Positions 4,007 through 5,446 of a stretch of DNA of 5,446 bases are shown one piece after another (position 1 is the first letter of the stretch; each line of letters starts with the position of its first letter). The position numbers and the translations under genes are program-made. The stretch is taken from positions 1 to 5,446 of the forward strand of contig JBIQLO010000244.1 in assembly GCA_044464175.1 (NCBI GenBank). The letters are read 5' to 3'. Source of the DNA: JBIQLO01 sp044464175. GTDB taxonomy: Bacteria > Planctomycetota > Phycisphaerae > Tepidisphaerales > Tepidisphaeraceae. A model generated the notes under the pieces. That model was not told the origin of the DNA, did no database searches, and saw only the letters and a program-made list of their open reading frames with translations.

Positions 4007-5110
4007 TTACTGCAAATTCACGGGCATGATGACGTACAAAAAGTTCTGGCCGCTGCGGAGCAGGCCGGGGCGGTTGGGGGCGGTCAGTTCGAGGGTGATG
4101 TCATCGCTGTCCACCACGCGCAGGGCATCGACGAGGAAGGCGGGGTTGAAGCCGATTTCAACGTCGGCTCCCTCGTATTTGCAGGGGAAATTGACGGTCG
4201 CCTCGCCGGATTCGGGGGAGCTGCTGCTGAGGATGAGCCCCTTCTTGGAGAAATTCATGCGGACGCCCTTGGTCTCGGCGGTGGAGAGGAGGGCCGAGCG
4301 GCGAACGGCGCTGAGGAAGTCGGCGGTGGCGGCCTCCATGCGCTTGTCGGTGTCCTTGGGGATGACATCCTCGTAGGGGGGGAACTGCCCCTCGACCAGA
4401 CTGCTGGTGAGGGTGGCGCTGCTGGTGCGGAAGATGATCTGGTTTTCGCGGATCTGGAAGCCGACGCCCTCCTCGGGATCGTCGATGAGCTTTTCGATCA
4501 GCTGCATCGTCTTGGCCGGGACAATGGCCTGGGCGCCGTCTCCCTTGGGGCCCTGGGCCAGGTCGCCCTTGGCCTGGGCCAGGCGGCGGCCGTCGGTGCT
4601 GACGAGGCTGATTTTCTTTTCCTTAGCGACCACGAGAACGCCGTTGAAGGCGTAGCGGGTGCTCTCCTTGGCGGCGGCGAAGAGGGTCTGGTTGATGAGC
4701 TGCTTGAGCTGGCCGCCGGGTATCTGGAAATCGGTGTCGCCTTCGAAGTCGGGGATGGGGGGAAATTCCTGGGCGTTCTGGGAGGGGATGCGGAAGACGG
4801 AATCCTGCCCCTTGATGACGGTCATTTCCCCTTCGCCGGAGTCGATGGAGAGGGTGTCGTCGATGCTTTCGCGGACGATGTCGCGGAGTTTGTCGGCCGG
4901 CAGGAGGATTTCGCCGGGCTGCTCGACTTGCACCTGGGCGTCGGTGTACCGGATGGCGACTTCCAAGTCGGTGGCGGCGATGGTGAGCTTGTCGGCCTCG
5001 GCGGTGAGCTTGACGCACAGCAGGATGGGTTTGGTGGTGCGTCCGGCGGCGACGTTTCCGGCGACGTTCAGGGCATCGAGCAATGCTCCGCGGTTGCAGA
5101 TGATTTTCAT
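4007..5110 (-). CDS. dnaN: DNA polymerase III subunit beta (sliding clamp)
   Basis: A 367-residue protein, the usual length (about 366). It forms the dimeric ring that encircles DNA and tethers the replicative polymerase and other clamp-binding proteins. Three clamp domains of roughly 120 residues are recognisable: TDLEVAI (47-53) and LPADKLRDIVR (70-80) in the first, FPPIPDF (117-123), STRYAFNGVLV (150-160) and STDGRRLA (171-178) in the second, and EGQFPPYEDVIP (240-251), GFNPAFLVDALR (320-331) and the C-terminal YVIMPVNLQ (359-367) in the third. The tail matches the family's conserved M-P-x-x-L ending near the protein-binding pocket. The ATG at 5110 (MKIICNRG) is chosen over a TTG at 5119 because AGGAG (5120-5124) is 9 bases from the ATG but abuts the TTG. 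DnaA boxes lie upstream, and dciA follows. Confidence 0.97.
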   Translation of the reverse strand: MKIICNRGALLDALNVAGNVAAGRTTKPILLCVKLTAEADKLTIAATDLEVAIRYTDAQVQVEQPGEILLPADKLRDIVRESIDDTLSIDSGEGEMTVIKGQDSVFRIPSQNAQEFPPIPDFEGDTDFQIPGGQLKQLINQTLFAAAKESTRYAFNGVLVVAKEKKISLVSTDGRRLAQAKGDLAQGPKGDGAQAIVPAKTMQLIEKLIDDPEEGVGFQIRENQIIFRTSSATLTSSLVEGQFPPYEDVIPKDTDKRMEAATADFLSAVRRSALLSTAETKGVRMNFSKKGLILSSSSPESGEATVNFPCKYEGADVEIGFNPAFLVDALRVVDSDDITLELTAPNRPGLLRSGQNFLYVIMPVNLQ

Positions 5111-5119
5111 GTCAGCCAA

Positions 5120-5124
5120 CTCCT
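5120..5124 (-). promoter_or_regulatory. Ribosome binding site of dnaN
   Basis: AGGAG on the minus strand, 9 bases from the ATG at 5110. It touches the alternative TTG at 5119, which therefore cannot be the start. Confidence 0.6.
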
Positions 5125-5204
5125 GAATTCAACTTTATCGCTTGATCCAGACGAAGAAGCAAGAGGGTGGAACCGTAATGCACCGGCGGGGTTTTTGCAA
5201 AATC

Positions 5205-5252
5205 GGGTGGGGTTTTGGGCGGGGAAAAAACGGGAGGGGATGAGGGGGCGGG
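5205..5252 (+). other. Two tandem G-quadruplex-type motifs upstream of dnaN
   Basis: On the plus strand, G-runs at 5205-5207, 5209-5212, 5217-5219 and 5221-5224 are joined by loops of 1, 4 and 1 bases. After an A-run, runs at 5232-5234, 5236-5239, 5244-5248 and 5250-5252 are joined by loops of 1, 4 and 1. Both satisfy the four-runs-of-three-G rule with very short loops and share the same 1-4-1 loop pattern. The plus strand is the template for dnaN transcription, so a fold would sit in its template strand. The wider plus strand is G-rich, so chance is a real alternative. Confidence 0.45.
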
Positions 5253-5321
5253 TCGAAGGATTCCCTGTTTAAGTATTATGGTCTTTCCAGGCATTCATCT
5301 TGGTGATAATGCCTGTTGGAA

Positions 5322-5330
5322 TGTGGATAA
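5322..5330 (-). promoter_or_regulatory. DnaA box (perfect consensus)
   Basis: TTATCCACA on the minus strand (TGTGGATAA on the plus), an exact match to the bacterial DnaA box consensus. Confidence 0.75.
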
Positions 5331-5396
5331 CTGGAGATGCACGAATATAACTATCGATAATATATGGGATTGTAGCGTTTGTTATCGGACTGGGGC

Positions 5397-5405
5397 TGTG
5401 GATAA
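5397..5405 (-). promoter_or_regulatory. DnaA box (perfect consensus)
   Basis: A second exact TTATCCACA on the minus strand, 75 bases from the first and in the same orientation, with the AT-rich tract between them. Confidence 0.75.
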
Positions 5406-5446
5406 GTTGTTCATTGTCTTGTTGGGTGTTTTACGCAAGGGTGGGG

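Larger units (their letters stand above)
5301..5405. promoter_or_regulatory. Candidate replication origin or DnaA-binding control region
   Basis: This non-coding region upstream of dnaN has about 40-45% GC over 5281-5400 by hand count, against 60% or more in the genes. It holds two perfect DnaA boxes in the same orientation (5322-5330 and 5397-5405), two weaker ones with two mismatches each (5301-5309 TGGTGATAA, 5352-5360 TATCGATAA), and between the perfect boxes an AT-rich tract (5343-5367) that could be an unwinding element and contains the palindrome TATCGATA. Boxes beside dnaN and an AT-rich tract are the standard signs of oriC. The number of boxes is small and the element may continue beyond the window, so autoregulation of a dnaA-dnaN region by DnaA is the main alternative. 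Confidence 0.55.
5111..5446. other. Gene-free region upstream of dnaN
   Basis: No protein gene is supported in these 336 bases. Short open frames (for example a 21-codon glycine- and arginine-rich one at 5178-5243 on the plus strand, and an open minus frame ending at 5382) show no ribosome binding site or family features. Left to right it contains the dnaN ribosome binding site, a G-rich and A-run stretch with quadruplex motifs (5205-5252), and the AT-rich DnaA-box region (5301-5405). I did not find a convincing -35/-10 pair for dnaN; CATAAT and TACAAT -10-like hexamers exist on the minus strand without matching -35 boxes. Confidence 0.7.

Noticed and set aside
5178..5243. A 21-codon plus-strand peptide frame preceded by a purine-rich stretch
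   Set aside because: Composition is set by the G-run cluster it crosses, and there is no supporting feature.
3767..5272. A 501-codon open frame on the plus strand opposite dnaN and dciA
   Set aside because: It is the antisense shadow of two confidently identified genes in a high-GC sequence; the protein is low-complexity (G, E, D, A, V rich) with no recognisable family.
5382..5390. TTATCGGAC as a third, opposite-orientation DnaA box
   Set aside because: Only the first five bases match the consensus TTATCCACA.

Overview
The window is a GC-rich bacterial segment of compact chromosomal housekeeping type. Five protein genes all read leftwards (minus strand), and one tRNA gene reads rightwards. 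From right to left: dnaN (DNA polymerase III sliding clamp), dciA (DUF721, predicted replicative helicase loader/operator), tRNA-Phe(GAA) on the opposite strand, an RdgC-family recombination-associated protein, tam (trans-aconitate 2-methyltransferase), and a DUF2585/UPF0314 membrane protein. No transposase, integrase, phage gene, toxin-antitoxin pair or CRISPR array is visible. High GC, a dciA-type rather than dnaC-type helicase-loading gene beside dnaN, a divergent long RdgC homologue and dense small hairpin repeats between genes are compatible with a planctomycete or related lineage. That assignment is inference at low confidence.

Region by region: 1-308 has no convincing gene, only a possible C-terminal scrap of a plus-strand gene at the edge and three repeat-like elements. 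309-920 is the DUF2585 gene, with a plausible promoter just upstream. 1011-1802 is tam, whose stop codon lies inside a dispersed hairpin repeat. 1803-2020 holds another copy of that repeat, a different inverted repeat and a dyad in the tam leader. 2021-3208 is rdgC. 3209-3427 holds a cluster of GC-rich hairpins and then a good sigma70-type promoter for the tRNA at 3428-3500. 3514-3921 is dciA and 4007-5110 is dnaN, separated by 85 bases of hairpin-forming sequence. 5111-5446 is a non-coding, partly AT-rich region upstream of dnaN with two perfect DnaA boxes flanking an AT-rich tract and two G-run clusters. It is a candidate replication origin or DnaA-regulated dnaN control region.

The right half forms a coherent DNA-replication neighbourhood (DnaA boxes, clamp, helicase loader, with a DNA-binding recombination protein further along). 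The left half looks like unrelated single genes separated by repeats. Nothing amounts to a clearly new system. The best leads are the candidate origin, the family of short same-orientation repeats placed in gaps between the left-hand genes, the repeat that supplies the tam stop codon, and a strong G excess on the plus strand that is opposite to what a leftward fork from an origin at the right edge would predict.
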